Assembly: GCA_024699575.1 (NCBI GenBank) | Contig: JAILPF010000512.1 | Coordinates: forward strand, 1 to 14,871 | Origin: Acetatifactor sp. | GTDB taxonomy: Bacteria > Bacillota > Clostridia > Lachnospirales > Lachnospiraceae | Reading direction: 5' to 3' | DNA length: 14,871 nucleotides | Shown here: one piece after another, positions 14,577 through 14,871 of the stretch | How the letters are laid out: every line of letters starts with the position of its first letter | Position numbering within the stretch: position 1 is the first letter of the stretch | Program-made: the position numbers and the translations under genes | The notes under the pieces: generated by a model | The model's input: the letters and a program-made list of their open reading frames with translations, nothing else | Told to the model about the DNA's origin: nothing | Database searches by the model: none

Positions 14577-14871
14577 GGGGGACCACAAGACTAAGATAGG
14601 TGTCATCACAACCAGTTTGGAAGTTGAATACACTTCTGAGATTTTGAATGGTATTTTACAAGAAGCTCAGAGGCTTAATTTTGATGTTTATATATTTAAT
14701 GCAAATGTGAGCACAGATGATTCCATCAAACACAATGCGGGGCAGTATAATATATACAGGCTCCCCAATTTGGCGCAGTTTGATGGAATGATTGTTTTTT
14801 CGAACTTAATTCAAGGACGTGAAATTTACAATGTTATGGTTAAACGCCTGGAAAAGGTAAAGATTCCGGTG
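14575..14871 (+). CDS. LacI-type periplasmic-binding-like sensor domain protein (3' end cut by window)
   Basis: The 99 visible residues open with HKTKIGVITTSLEVEYTSEI, continue with GILQEAQRLNFDVYIFNAN and reach FDGMIVFSN. This is the first half of a LacI/periplasmic-binding-protein type I lobe. There is no helix-turn-helix and no signal peptide before it, so it is not a standard LacI repressor and not a secreted binding protein. In Lachnospiraceae such N-terminal lobes often precede a GGDEF (diguanylate cyclase) or a C-terminal DNA-binding domain in cytoplasmic sensors; which one applies here cannot be seen. The start at 14575 is chosen because AAGGGG (14562-14567) lies 7 nt upstream. In-frame ATGs at 14551 and 14569 are upstream of, or too close to, that site. 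Confidence 0.7.
   Translation, partial: MGDHKTKIGVITTSLEVEYTSEILNGILQEAQRLNFDVYIFNANVSTDDSIKHNAGQYNIYRLPNLAQFDGMIVFSNLIQGREIYNVMVKRLEKVKIPV

Overview
The window reads as chromosomal DNA from a spore-forming, low-to-moderate GC Clostridia, most likely a Lachnospiraceae-type Firmicute. The evidence is a sporulation sigma factor of the SigK type, a Gram-positive PolC replicase, IspG of the MEP isoprenoid pathway, strong GGAGG-type Shine-Dalgarno sites and sigma-A-like promoters. All genes lie on the + strand. The family and genus assignment is inferred from protein resemblance only; no search was run.

Layout. 1-582 is the 3' part of sigK. At 600-628 a promoter starts a new unit: an HD-GYP-like protein with an incomplete active site (675-1763), then a PilT-type retraction ATPase (1803-2861). 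After a hairpin-bearing gap come comM/yifB (2990-4525) and dprA (4540-5673), separated by 14 bp. Next are ispG (5747-6805) and polC (6802-11331), which overlap by ATGA. A weak terminator candidate follows, then a complete unit of promoter, tRNA-Glu(CTC) and strong intrinsic terminator (11413-11639). A small protein built on ten 8-residue repeats (11695-12195) comes next, then topA with its own promoter and 5' hairpin (12339-14399). The window ends inside a gene with a LacI-type periplasmic-binding-protein fold (14575 onward), behind an extended -10 promoter and a structured leader.

How the genes fit together. PilT (pilus retraction), ComM (branch-migration helicase-like AAA+) and DprA (RecA loader on incoming single-stranded DNA) lie side by side, which suggests a natural-transformation theme, although no pilus structural genes or comEA/EC are present here. 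ispG, polC, tRNA-Glu and topA are housekeeping genes inserted between dprA and topA, which are close neighbours in many Firmicutes.

Most of the window is ordinary core genome. I found no mobile element, CRISPR array or clear defence system. The items most worth a second look are the octad-repeat protein, the degenerate HD-GYP protein, the structured leaders of topA and the last gene, and the inverted repeat on the -35 box of the HD-GYP/pilT promoter. In several genes the longest open frame begins too early, and the Shine-Dalgarno site moves the start; those corrected starts are given.
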